64,000 bases of DNA, from the NCBI GenBank assembly GCA_035525375.1, contig DATLEI010000093.1, positions 1 through 64,000 of the forward strand, in the 5' to 3' direction. The notes under the pieces are model-generated. The model made no database searches. It worked only from the letters and a program-made list of their open reading frames with translations, and had not been told where the DNA came from. Below, piece after piece: positions 7,158 to 15,558 of this stretch. Numbering within the stretch: position 1 is the first letter of the stretch; every line of letters starts with the position of its first letter. The stretch comes from JALZBN01 sp035525375. GTDB lineage: Bacteria; Actinomycetota; Acidimicrobiia; Acidimicrobiales; AC-14. Both the position numbers and the translations under genes were made by a program.

Positions 7158-10100
7158 GGGACCGTCACAATGTCGTCGGCGAGTGACCACGCCGCGATGG
7201 CCGAGCGCACCTCGTCGAGAGGATCGCGATGGAGTGCCTCGATGACGGCCATCACCTCGGGGTGATCCATGACCTCCGCTTCAGCGCGCTCCAGGGCTCG
7301 GGCCATATACAGCCGGTGGTTGTAGTTGGCGTGGGAACAGTCGGTGACGATGCGGCTCACCCGCTCCTCGAGGGTCAGGGCGGGCTCGACGGTCCAGCCT
7401 TCGATCATGGGCACACTCTTTACCGCGAGGTAGTCGACCAGCGTTTGCGGCTGCAGCTCCTCGGGCCGCACCCGTACCAGGCGGTTCGCCTCCACCAAAT
7501 AACTGGTGTAACCGAACCCTTCCATCTCACGAATGAGGGCTTCCGGTGTCGCGCCGAAGGGATAGAGGGTGTGGCCGTTGCACTCGTAGAGGACTGCCGG
7601 CGCGTCCGGCGCCTCGAGCACGCGGCGCATGCCGCGGAGCACCGGGATCTCCCAACCTTCGACGTCGATCTTGACGAATCGCAGCGGCCGCCATCCCAGC
7701 TCATCGACCAAGTCGTCGATCGTCACCGCCGCGACCGTCACCTCGGGGTGCTCCGACACCTCGTTGGAGTCGGAACTGACCACGACCTGACCCCACGGGC
7801 CGTGAGGCTGGAAGCTGGCTTCGCCGGGGACATCAGAGGCAACGGCCTCGATGACAACGACGTTGCGGAATCCGTTGCGGGCAATGCTGGCCCGCAGCAA
7901 GGCGGCGTTCTGCGGCGAGGCCTCTACGGCCAGTGAGTGCGCGCCGATCGCGGCGGCCGCCAACGAAAAGGTGCCGACGTGCGCGCCGAGGTCAAGGATC
8001 TTCTCGCCCGGCGCGATCACGTCGAGCATCAACTGCACCAAGGGCTCATCGAGGCTGCGGCCGGTGGCGAGGGTGGCCGTCACCTGGTCGCCGATACGGG
8101 GATCGGTGATGGCGTGGAACTTGAGGTCGTTCAGGGCGACCTCGGCCGAGTGCCATTCCGCTGGCGCCAGCCCGTCAGTTCCGGACCCAGCGGTCTCGGT
8201 CGCGGCAGCAATGACGTCGCTGCGCTCGGCGACCAGCGCCGCCCACCCAGCGATTTCGCCCGCGTGCTCGGTGACGATGGCGCCGTTGGCGCGAGTGTTC
8301 AAGGCTTCGAAGTCGACGGTCGCGATGTGGCCGTCAACGGCGGCGAGCAGTTGGTCGAGGTCGCCGATGCGCTCGTTGATCTCGGCACAGTCGGAATGCA
8401 TCTTCACCATTCCGGCGCGCACAACGGCAACGTGCTCACTGGGGTCCTGTGAAACGGATTCCGGCGCGCCCGTAACCGATGTCGGCTGGCCGGCGGGTGC
8501 GGGGCGGACTTTGGCGGCCTGATCGAGGACGAGTTCGTGGTTGTACTTCTCGATGGAAGCAACCGTCTCAGATGACGGCTTGGCCCACTGGTTCGGCACC
8601 CGGGGGTAGGAGTCGGACTTCCGCAACGCCAAGTGCACGGACGTAAACGCGTAGCCCTCGTGCACCAGGATGATGTGGGGAAACTCCCAGGCCGAGTAGT
8701 CGTCGCGCTCGTCCCCATCGGCCCGAGCGGCGGCCGCGGCCAGGTGCTCCTGGATGGCCAGGGTCAGGTCGCGCCGGACCGAAAGGGTCGTCTCGGACAC
8801 ATCGAGGTCGAGTTCGTCGACCGGCTCCAGGCCGCTGGCGTCGATGATGAACCGTTGAAGGTTTTCCGGCGAGAAGAGGAGGGTGAGCCCGGGCCACCCG
8901 ATCCCGCCGGGAGGACCACTGAGACGGATCTCCGTCGAGAGGGTGAGCACCCCACCTGGCTTCAGCACCCGGCCCATCTCGTAGGCGGCGTTGGCCACGT
9001 CTTGGAGGTCACCGAAGTGCTCGATCGAGCCGGACGAGTAGATGCCGTCGAACGTGTTGTCGGGGTAGCGGAGGTGGCGGCCGTCCATGTGCTGGACCAC
9101 CAAACGGTTGGCGTCGAACTCGAACGGCGCCACGTCTTGGGGTTGCACGAGCATTGACAGGGGGGCGGTTGGTTGCCACTCGCCGGAGTCGAGATAGCGA
9201 TCGGTAGCGAAGACCTGCCGGGCCTCTCGGGTCAGGTAGAAGGAGGTGTCTTCGGCGCCGGCGGCCACGCCGAGAATCGTTGCCTCTGAGTGCAGGGCGC
9301 CAAAATCCCGCAAGGTACGTACCGCCATCGCGATCTCCCAGTCCTTGCGATGCTCAGTACCTTTGGGAAAGTCAGCCGGGAACTTTTGTAGCTTATAGCT
9401 GCAAACGTCGCGAATAGTGGCGACTAACTCTGGCTGCGAGAAGTCTTCAATCTCACAGACCTTGTTGAAGGAAAGAGGCATTACAGGAGATCCATCAGGA
9501 GAAGGGGGGTGGCCCGCCGGTCTGGCCGGGACGCGCGCACCGCCCATGTCTAGCACGCGCCTGTACCGATCCGCCATGCTCTCGACCGTGCCTTCTCGCT
9601 CGTAGAAGCTACGGGCACGGGCAGCAATTTCGTTGCGCGCGGAGGCGTCGGCGGCCAGCTCTTCGAGGTGGGCGACCACGGCCGGTACAACGTCACCTTC
9701 CGGCGGCACGCGGAGGGCCACGCCATCAGGAATAGTTCGCCATTCGGGCAGGTCGGTCATGATGAGCGGCTTTCCGGCGGCCAGCGCGCGCATCAACACC
9801 GCTGACATGTGAGTAGCAGTGGGTACTCGTAGGTTAATTATGACATCGCACATGGCCATGTATTCATCGAAGTCGGCGCGCGATACGTGACCTAAGTACC
9901 GGACGTTGCCGGCGACTCCGAGGGAGTCGGCTAGGGCATAGATGTGCTTTATATAGCTGTCCGGCAGGGATCGGCCGACGACAAGCAGGAGCACGTCGGG
10001 ATTGGTGCGGTGCAGCTGGGCCATGGCGAAAACGCAGTCCTCCAACCGCTTGGATGCATGGGCGATGCCGAACGTCCCCAGGACCAGGGTCGAACCGGAA

Positions 10101-11980
10101 ATGCCGCGTCGAGCCCGTTCGACCGAGGCGTCGGCGCCGTGGCGATGATGAGGGGCGTCGGACACGCCCATCGGAATGGTGAAGACGCGCGCCGCTTCGT
10201 AGCGTTCCCGCAACTCCCCGGCGGCCTGCTCGACGTGCACGATCTGAGCGACGCTGTGCTCGACCACATCGCCAAGCATGGGGTGCTCGGACAGGAAGCT
10301 GTCGAGGACCGGCCCCCGTTCCAGGGGGCCCATGCGGTGGATGACATCGAACTCCTGGCGCGCCGCGCCGCCCTCGAGCGCTTCGAGCTGGCGGACGAAC
10401 AGATCGAGGTCATCGTTGTCAGAGGCCACGGTGTAGAGGACGTGGCTCCACGTGAGGTCGTGGAGCACGACGACGCCCGGGTAGGCCCGCAGGGCGTCGT
10501 ACATGTAGACGTGAAAGAGCGAGCCGCCCATTTGGTAGAGGAAGCCGTCAAACGGTTCTTGGGCCTGGCGCCGCTCGATGGCGGTGTAGTGCTTGACCCG
10601 GTACTGGAACAAGAGCGTGGGTGGCGGAAGGCAGTCGTCATCGACGAAAAGTTCGATGTCGTAGTGGCGCTTGAGGCGGCTGAGGAGCTCGACGCTGTAG
10701 TCGGATATGCCGGATTGCTGCGGCGGTAGCGGTGTCCACACCGCCAGACGGGGACGGCGCGGGTTGTCGTCCTCCTCGGGCGCGCTGGCGACGGCCCCCC
10801 GATAGCTCTGCAACGTGTGTTCCGCCAGCTGCTGGCGATCGAAGCGGGTGGCGTGGGCCAAGCCGCGCTCGCGCATGCGTTGGCGCCGCGCCGGGTCGGC
10901 TTGAAGCTCCTCGATCGAGCGAGCGAAACCCCAGCCATCGTCAGGGTCGACGAGGAGGGCGGCGTCGCCGGCGGCCTCGGGCAACGACGATGCCGTCGTC
11001 GTGATGACCGGCGCGCCGCACTGCATGGCCTCTACGACAGGAAGCCCGAAGCCCTCATAGCGCGAAGGGTGTACGACGACTGTCGCGCCGTTGTAGAGCG
11101 TGGTGAGCTCCTCGTCGGAAACGAGGCCGGTGAGAATGATGTCGTCGGAGATACCGAGGCGCGCCGCTTCACCGCGCAGGTAGTTGGTGCCGTGGACGTC
11201 GAGGTGGCAACACACGACCAGGGGGAGGGCGGAACGGAGAGCGGCGGGCAACTCCGAGTAGCCCCGGAGAAGCGTATGGAGGTTCTTGGTGTGATGGAGA
11301 TGGCTGACCGTCAGGACGTACTCGTCGGGGACCCCGATTCTCGACCGCAATCGGGCCAGCGACGCCGGCAAAACCTCGGGGCCAAGGGGGCGGAAACAGC
11401 TGTCGGGAATGGGCCAGGCAACGTCGATGCGCCTCGAAGGAAAGCCGAGGTAGGTGGCGGCATCGGACTTGGCTGCCTCGGAGATGGCGATCAGGCGCGC
11501 CGCCCGGGTCAGCAGGGAGGAGGTGCGCAGGTATTGGTCACGCCACCAACCGGTGAGGTACTGCGCCGGGAAGATCAGTGGGATGAGGTCGTAGAAGGTG
11601 GCCACCATGGGGCAGACGTCGAAGTCGACGAGCACCGGCCGCTCGAACAGGAATGGTGCGGTGGCGTGGAACAGATCGAGGTCGTGGCCGTACACCCACT
11701 GCTGGTACTCCTCGGCCTGGCGCAACATCGTCGCCGGGTCGCCGAGCGGCGGCGTGGTCGGCTTGTCGGCCTCGTACTCGACGATCCTGAGGTTGGGCGC
11801 GCTTGCGATCTTGGGATCTATGAGCGAGAGGTTGTTTCCGCTATTGCACAGCAATAGGTACTCATTATCGGCATCAATGTCGAGGACAGCGCGCAGCTGT
11901 TGCTGGGTATACCGTCCGATACCTCGGTGAAACAACTCTCTGCCAACGGCGAGAATACGGTAGTCTACGCCGATGCGCAT
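7154..11980 (-). CDS. Four-module protein: GT4 - GT4 - SAM methyltransferase - FkbM methyltransferase
   Basis: A 1608-residue cytoplasmic protein. Module 1 (1-395) is a GT-B family 4 glycosyltransferase with EX7E at E309/E317 (HPSRYEGFGLPVVEAMQCG). Module 2 (409-812) is a second GT4 beginning RLAVWTPLPPQQSGISDYS; its sugar-binding loop NLRVPTATHMSAVLMRALAA lacks the first Glu of EX7E. Module 3 (about 835-1120) is a class I methyltransferase with ILGVAAGAEDTSFYL and a GIYSSGSIEHFGD motif. A helical linker (1180-1260) joins module 4 (about 1285-1525), an FkbM methyltransferase with KILDLGAHVGTFSLAAAA and FVKIDVEGWEIPVLRGM. The ATG has a GGAG sequence 4 nt upstream. It probably adds two or more sugars and methylates the growing glycan. 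I see no frameshift or break. Confidence 0.9.
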   Translation of the reverse strand: MRIGVDYRILAVGRELFHRGIGRYTQQQLRAVLDIDADNEYLLLCNSGNNLSLIDPKIASAPNLRIVEYEADKPTTPPLGDPATMLRQAEEYQQWVYGHDLDLFHATAPFLFERPVLVDFDVCPMVATFYDLIPLIFPAQYLTGWWRDQYLRTSSLLTRAARLIAISEAAKSDAATYLGFPSRRIDVAWPIPDSCFRPLGPEVLPASLARLRSRIGVPDEYVLTVSHLHHTKNLHTLLRGYSELPAALRSALPLVVCCHLDVHGTNYLRGEAARLGISDDIILTGLVSDEELTTLYNGATVVVHPSRYEGFGLPVVEAMQCGAPVITTTASSLPEAAGDAALLVDPDDGWGFARSIEELQADPARRQRMRERGLAHATRFDRQQLAEHTLQSYRGAVASAPEEDDNPRRPRLAVWTPLPPQQSGISDYSVELLSRLKRHYDIELFVDDDCLPPPTLLFQYRVKHYTAIERRQAQEPFDGFLYQMGGSLFHVYMYDALRAYPGVVVLHDLTWSHVLYTVASDNDDLDLFVRQLEALEGGAARQEFDVIHRMGPLERGPVLDSFLSEHPMLGDVVEHSVAQIVHVEQAAGELRERYEAARVFTIPMGVSDAPHHRHGADASVERARRGISGSTLVLGTFGIAHASKRLEDCVFAMAQLHRTNPDVLLLVVGRSLPDSYIKHIYALADSLGVAGNVRYLGHVSRADFDEYMAMCDVIINLRVPTATHMSAVLMRALAAGKPLIMTDLPEWRTIPDGVALRVPPEGDVVPAVVAHLEELAADASARNEIAARARSFYEREGTVESMADRYRRVLDMGGARVPARPAGHPPSPDGSPVMPLSFNKVCEIEDFSQPELVATIRDVCSYKLQKFPADFPKGTEHRKDWEIAMAVRTLRDFGALHSEATILGVAAGAEDTSFYLTREARQVFATDRYLDSGEWQPTAPLSMLVQPQDVAPFEFDANRLVVQHMDGRHLRYPDNTFDGIYSSGSIEHFGDLQDVANAAYEMGRVLKPGGVLTLSTEIRLSGPPGGIGWPGLTLLFSPENLQRFIIDASGLEPVDELDLDVSETTLSVRRDLTLAIQEHLAAAAARADGDERDDYSAWEFPHIILVHEGYAFTSVHLALRKSDSYPRVPNQWAKPSSETVASIEKYNHELVLDQAAKVRPAPAGQPTSVTGAPESVSQDPSEHVAVVRAGMVKMHSDCAEINERIGDLDQLLAAVDGHIATVDFEALNTRANGAIVTEHAGEIAGWAALVAERSDVIAAATETAGSGTDGLAPAEWHSAEVALNDLKFHAITDPRIGDQVTATLATGRSLDEPLVQLMLDVIAPGEKILDLGAHVGTFSLAAAAIGAHSLAVEASPQNAALLRASIARNGFRNVVVIEAVASDVPGEASFQPHGPWGQVVVSSDSNEVSEHPEVTVAAVTIDDLVDELGWRPLRFVKIDVEGWEIPVLRGMRRVLEAPDAPAVLYECNGHTLYPFGATPEALIREMEGFGYTSYLVEANRLVRVRPEELQPQTLVDYLAVKSVPMIEGWTVEPALTLEERVSRIVTDCSHANYNHRLYMARALERAEAEVMDHPEVMAVIEALHRDPLDEVRSAIAAWSLADDIVTVP

Positions 11981-12046
11981 TCGTCTCCGATCACCACGAC
12001 TGGGACAATAGGATGACTCCTACCGGAACGGCAAACGAGGTCTGAG
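11981..12046. promoter_or_regulatory. 66-bp divergent intergenic region
   Basis: This is the only non-coding gap between the giant GT/methyltransferase gene (minus) and the FkbM gene (plus), so promoters for both must lie here or within the genes. It contains a GGAG ribosome site for the minus gene (CGGAGACGA before ATG) and a GAGG for the plus gene. GACAAT near 12002 could serve as a -10, but no convincing -35 accompanies it. Confidence 0.35.
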
Positions 12047-13438
12047 ATGGATGGCACCCATGGCGCCGCCGTCTCGGGGTTGCTGGCTGAACTGCTCGAC
12101 GACCCAGTAGTTGTCGTCGACGTTGGTTGTCGTTGGGGTTTCAGCCAGGCGTGGGAGCAACTCGGCGACCGGTGCCGGCTCATCGGCTTCGAACCCGACG
12201 ACGTCGAGTACGCGCGGATGCAGAAGGAGTACGAGAGCAACCCCGCGGTTTCGATCGTCCCCTTGGCCCTAGGCGAGGCCACGGGCGATGCCACCCTGTT
12301 CTTGACCGAGGATCCGGGGGGATGCTCGTTGTATCCGAGCGTCGCTGACGTGGTGGAGCGTCATCCCGAGCTGGCAGGCGGCCGAGTCACGGGCACTGCC
12401 CCGGTGCACGTCACCCAGTTCGACGAGTGGGCGGCCGAAGCCGGCGTCAGCCGGGTCGATGTGGTGAAGATCGACACCCAGGGTTCGGAGCTGGCGGTGC
12501 TGCACGGCGCCAGCAAGGCCCTCGACACGGTGCGGGCTGTCGAGGTCGAAGTCGAGTTCAACGAGTTGTATGAGGGCGTTCCATTGTTCGGTCAGATTGA
12601 CGTCCTATTGAGGGAAAAGGGCTTTGTCCTGTGGCGGCTGAAGGATCTAGCACACTACGCGCAGCGCAACGCCAGGAAAGACTGGACAGCATCCGAATCG
12701 AACTACTTCGATACCTTGGTTGCGCATTTTGAGTCGGGAAGCGGCCAACTCTTTTGGGCAAATGCCTATTATCTGAAGCGTCCCGCCGCCTACCCCAACG
12801 CCGACGCCGGCTGGCGAGCCCTGGTGCGAGACGCCTGCATCACCGCCGCGCTCGGTTTTCACGACCTCGTTGGGCTCGCCCTCGATGCGGCCAAGCCCTC
12901 AGCGCCCGATGACGTGCGCGCCGTTCTCGAGGCTGCGGCGTCAGAGGACGGGCTACGGGCCAGGCGTCAGCAGGAGTTGGCGGCGCGGAGCACGGCGTTG
13001 CGCGGCAGCTACACCCTCGATGCCGGTGACCCACAGTTCCAAGGCGTCGGTTGGCGGGCCCCGCAGCACCTGCCATCCGGTGCAGTTCGCTGGACGGGTC
13101 CGGCGCGCGAAGCATCGGTCGACCTTCCGTTCACGCTGTCCGCTGGTGACCGCGTCGAGTTTCTGGCACTGACAGCAATGAGCCCAGAGATCCTCGAGCA
13201 CCTAATTCTCGAGGTGAACCGCATCGTTGTCCCGCTGCAACGTTCGGTTGCCGAGTCGGGGATTCACTACACCGGCGTCGTGCCCGATACCTACGCCTCC
13301 GTGCGGCCGTTCACCCGGCTAGTGATCCGCACGATCGACACCGTGCCGTGGAACGAGTTGAACCCCGATAGCTCGGACGACACCGAGCTGGGGATCGCAG
13401 TGTCATGGTTCCGTGTGAGCGCGCTCGACCGCAGCTGA
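12047..13438 (+). CDS. FkbM-family methyltransferase with C-terminal beta-rich accessory domain
   Basis: A 463-residue protein. Its N-terminal FkbM domain (about 15-215) shows VVVVDVGCRWGFSQAWEQLG, GFEPDDVEYARM and VVKIDTQGSELAVLHGAS. A helical middle (about 255-325) follows, then a beta-rich C-terminal domain (about 330-460). That domain reads VGWRAPQHLPSGAVRWTGP and then DLPFTLSAGDRVEFLAL. It resembles the glycan-binding-like accessory segments seen in other actinobacterial glycan enzymes and the insert in the GT2 encoded at 33824-35185. It would methylate a sugar of the exported glycan. The last 36 bp overlap the convergent ABC ATPase gene. Confidence 0.85.
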   Translation: MDGTHGAAVSGLLAELLDDPVVVVDVGCRWGFSQAWEQLGDRCRLIGFEPDDVEYARMQKEYESNPAVSIVPLALGEATGDATLFLTEDPGGCSLYPSVADVVERHPELAGGRVTGTAPVHVTQFDEWAAEAGVSRVDVVKIDTQGSELAVLHGASKALDTVRAVEVEVEFNELYEGVPLFGQIDVLLREKGFVLWRLKDLAHYAQRNARKDWTASESNYFDTLVAHFESGSGQLFWANAYYLKRPAAYPNADAGWRALVRDACITAALGFHDLVGLALDAAKPSAPDDVRAVLEAAASEDGLRARRQQELAARSTALRGSYTLDAGDPQFQGVGWRAPQHLPSGAVRWTGPAREASVDLPFTLSAGDRVEFLALTAMSPEILEHLILEVNRIVVPLQRSVAESGIHYTGVVPDTYASVRPFTRLVIRTIDTVPWNELNPDSSDDTELGIAVSWFRVSALDRS

Positions 13439-14641
13439 CGACCTCGCCTTCCATGTGCCAGCGACATGGACGCTTCCTCCGGCTGCCAAGAAACCCGGAT
13501 CGTTGAGGATGAAGAAGCCGTAGCGGCGGTCGTGCCAGTCGTAGACGTCTTTCTGCCCCCGGTCCTGGAAGCCGACCGAGACCAGGTAACCGCCTGGCAG
13601 TAAGGGCAGATCGGCGATCGAGAAGTCGATCGTCTGGAGGCCAGGCCCTTGACCGGTGAAGTCGGCCTCGTGGGAGGTGCGACCGATCATGTAGGCGAAG
13701 CTGTCCGCCCGATAGACAGCGATGCAGCAGACCATGTCCTGGAGGGGGATCTCCGTTTCGCACTCCACCCGCACGGTCATGGTGTCGTTGGTCTGGAAGG
13801 TCTCGGCTTCCTTGCCGTCGCCGTCGAGGAAGTTCACCTTGCGGATACGGGCGTGGTTCACCTCGGTCGAATCTCCAGGGAGCGCGCCGGTGCCCTTGCC
13901 CTCGGTGCTCATCCCACCGTGCACGCTGTCAAAGTAGGCGGCGACGACGTCGGACGAGGGTCCGGCTTTCCGGATCGCGCCGTCCTCGATCCAGACCGCC
14001 TCGGCACACAGTCCGCGGACGGTGTCGAGGCCGTGGGTGACGATGATGACTGTGTGGCCGTCGCGGCGGAACTTGGCCATTCGCTCGAAGCACCGGGATT
14101 GGAAGCTCTCGTCGCCGACGGACAGCACCTCGTCGACGAGCAGGATCTCGGGCTCCACACTCACCGCGACCGCGAACGCCAACCGGGCGTACATGCCGGT
14201 TGAGTAGTTCTTCACCGGCGCGTCCATGAACCGCTCTATGCCGGCGAACTCGACGATCTCGTCGTAGCGGCCGTCGACGTCACGCCGGCTTCGCCCCAGC
14301 AGCGATCCGCTCAGATAGACATTTTCCCGCCCGGTGAGCTCGGGATGGAAGCCGATACCCAGCTCGAGCAGCGACGACATGGTGCCATTGACCTCGACGA
14401 AGCCGCGGTTGGGCGTGAGGATGCGCGCCATCGTCTTGAGGAGGGTCGATTTGCCCGATCCGTTGGCGCCGATGATGCCGGTGGTCGATCCGGAGGGGAT
14501 CTCGAGCTCGATGCCCTTGAGGGCCCAGAACTCGTCGTAGCGGTTCCGGCGCGAGAGCAGCTTCTCCTTCAGAGTGTGCGAACGCTGGTGATAGGTGCGG
14601 TAGCTCTTCCACACGTCGTGGCAGGAGATGGCGGCGCCCAT
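13403..14641 (-). CDS. Polysaccharide ABC transporter ATP-binding protein, Wzt type (exporter 1)
   Basis: A 412-residue ABC ATPase. Walker A is GANGSGKST (58-66), the signature is YSTGM (146-150), Walker B is ILLVDE (166-171), and the switch histidine is H203. Residues about 260-395 form a Wzt-C-like immunoglobulin-fold domain, including TVRVECETEIPLQDMVCCIA and LLPGGYLVSVGFQ. In known O-antigen exporters such a domain binds the finished, often methyl-capped glycan. It is coupled to the permease gene by a 1-bp TGATG overlap and forms exporter 1 with it. The last 36 bp overlap the convergent FkbM gene. Confidence 0.93.
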   Translation of the reverse strand: MGAAISCHDVWKSYRTYHQRSHTLKEKLLSRRNRYDEFWALKGIELEIPSGSTTGIIGANGSGKSTLLKTMARILTPNRGFVEVNGTMSSLLELGIGFHPELTGRENVYLSGSLLGRSRRDVDGRYDEIVEFAGIERFMDAPVKNYSTGMYARLAFAVAVSVEPEILLVDEVLSVGDESFQSRCFERMAKFRRDGHTVIIVTHGLDTVRGLCAEAVWIEDGAIRKAGPSSDVVAAYFDSVHGGMSTEGKGTGALPGDSTEVNHARIRKVNFLDGDGKEAETFQTNDTMTVRVECETEIPLQDMVCCIAVYRADSFAYMIGRTSHEADFTGQGPGLQTIDFSIADLPLLPGGYLVSVGFQDRGQKDVYDWHDRRYGFFILNDPGFLAAGGSVHVAGTWKARSSAAVERAHTEP

Positions 14642-15558
14642 CAGACGATCTCGGCGAAGAGGCGCTGCCAGCGCTGGAACGTAAACGCGCCGATGATCAG
14701 GAACGCAAGACCGATGAGAAGGTCATAACCGAGCAATCCGAATTCAGGCGCGCGGTTCAGCACGGTCACGTTTCGGAACGAAACGACCGCGCCGGTCATG
14801 GGGTTCAGCTTCAGCAGCGTGACGACAAGGGGCCGTGGCGCCACGTACTGCAGCGAGTAGATGACCGGAGTCGCCCAGAACCACAGCTGGATGAAGATGC
14901 CGATGAAGTGGGCGACGTCGCGCAGGAAGACAGTGAGCGCCGAGAGGAATAGCGCCATCCCGTAGGACAGGATGGCGACGACGAGCACGATCAGCGGAAC
15001 CCAGAGCAGATGGACGCTCGGCGGCCCGACAAAGATCAGGGTGCCAAGCATGAGCACGACGAACTCGAAGGCGAAGCTGACGACGCTCGAGAGCACCGAG
15101 CTGAGCGGGAGGATGGCGCGGGGGAAGTAGACCTTGCGGAGCAGATAGCCCGACCCGACCACGCTGTTCGTCGATGCAGTGATGGCGGTGCTGAAGAGGT
15201 TCCAGATAGTCAGGCCGGCGAAGAAGTACAGCGCAAACGGAACGACCTGCCCGTCGGGACGGGGGTTGTCGGTGGCCGGCGACGCCCGCAGGATGAACTT
15301 GAACACCACGTAGTAGAGGGCGACGATCAGCAACGGTGTCGTGAGCGACCAGAGCATGCCGAGGAACGTCCCCCGGTGCTTCACCTTGAGATCTCGGCGG
15401 ACAAGGTTGGCGGTGAGCTCCCGGGCGCGGAAGACCTCGACGATGTTGGCCCGCATTCCTTGGCGCGGTTGGCGCTTGGCGGGCGGCGCATCCTCGGGCA
15501 GCACAGCTCTGAGACCCGGGCTGCTCACTTCACTAACACTACCAATAGGGTCAGTCAC
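14641..15558 (-). CDS. Polysaccharide ABC-2 transporter permease, Wzm/TagG type (exporter 1)
   Basis: A 305-residue inner-membrane permease with about six transmembrane helices. It carries the ABC-2 family features LVRRDLKVKHRGTFLGMLWS before TM1 and FWATPVIYSLQYVAP near TM5. A roughly 45-residue Pro/Arg-rich cytoplasmic N-terminus precedes the first helix. It should pair with the Wzt-type ATPase encoded next. The start GTG overlaps the preceding stop as GTGA. The substrate would be a polyprenyl-linked polysaccharide. Confidence 0.93.
   Translation of the reverse strand: MTDPIGSVSEVSSPGLRAVLPEDAPPAKRQPRQGMRANIVEVFRARELTANLVRRDLKVKHRGTFLGMLWSLTTPLLIVALYYVVFKFILRASPATDNPRPDGQVVPFALYFFAGLTIWNLFSTAITASTNSVVGSGYLLRKVYFPRAILPLSSVLSSVVSFAFEFVVLMLGTLIFVGPPSVHLLWVPLIVLVVAILSYGMALFLSALTVFLRDVAHFIGIFIQLWFWATPVIYSLQYVAPRPLVVTLLKLNPMTGAVVSFRNVTVLNRAPEFGLLGYDLLIGLAFLIIGAFTFQRWQRLFAEIV

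Noticed and set aside
6102..7265. 387-residue plus-strand open frame
   Set aside because: Antisense of the FkbM-coiled-coil gene, which has clear catalytic motifs.
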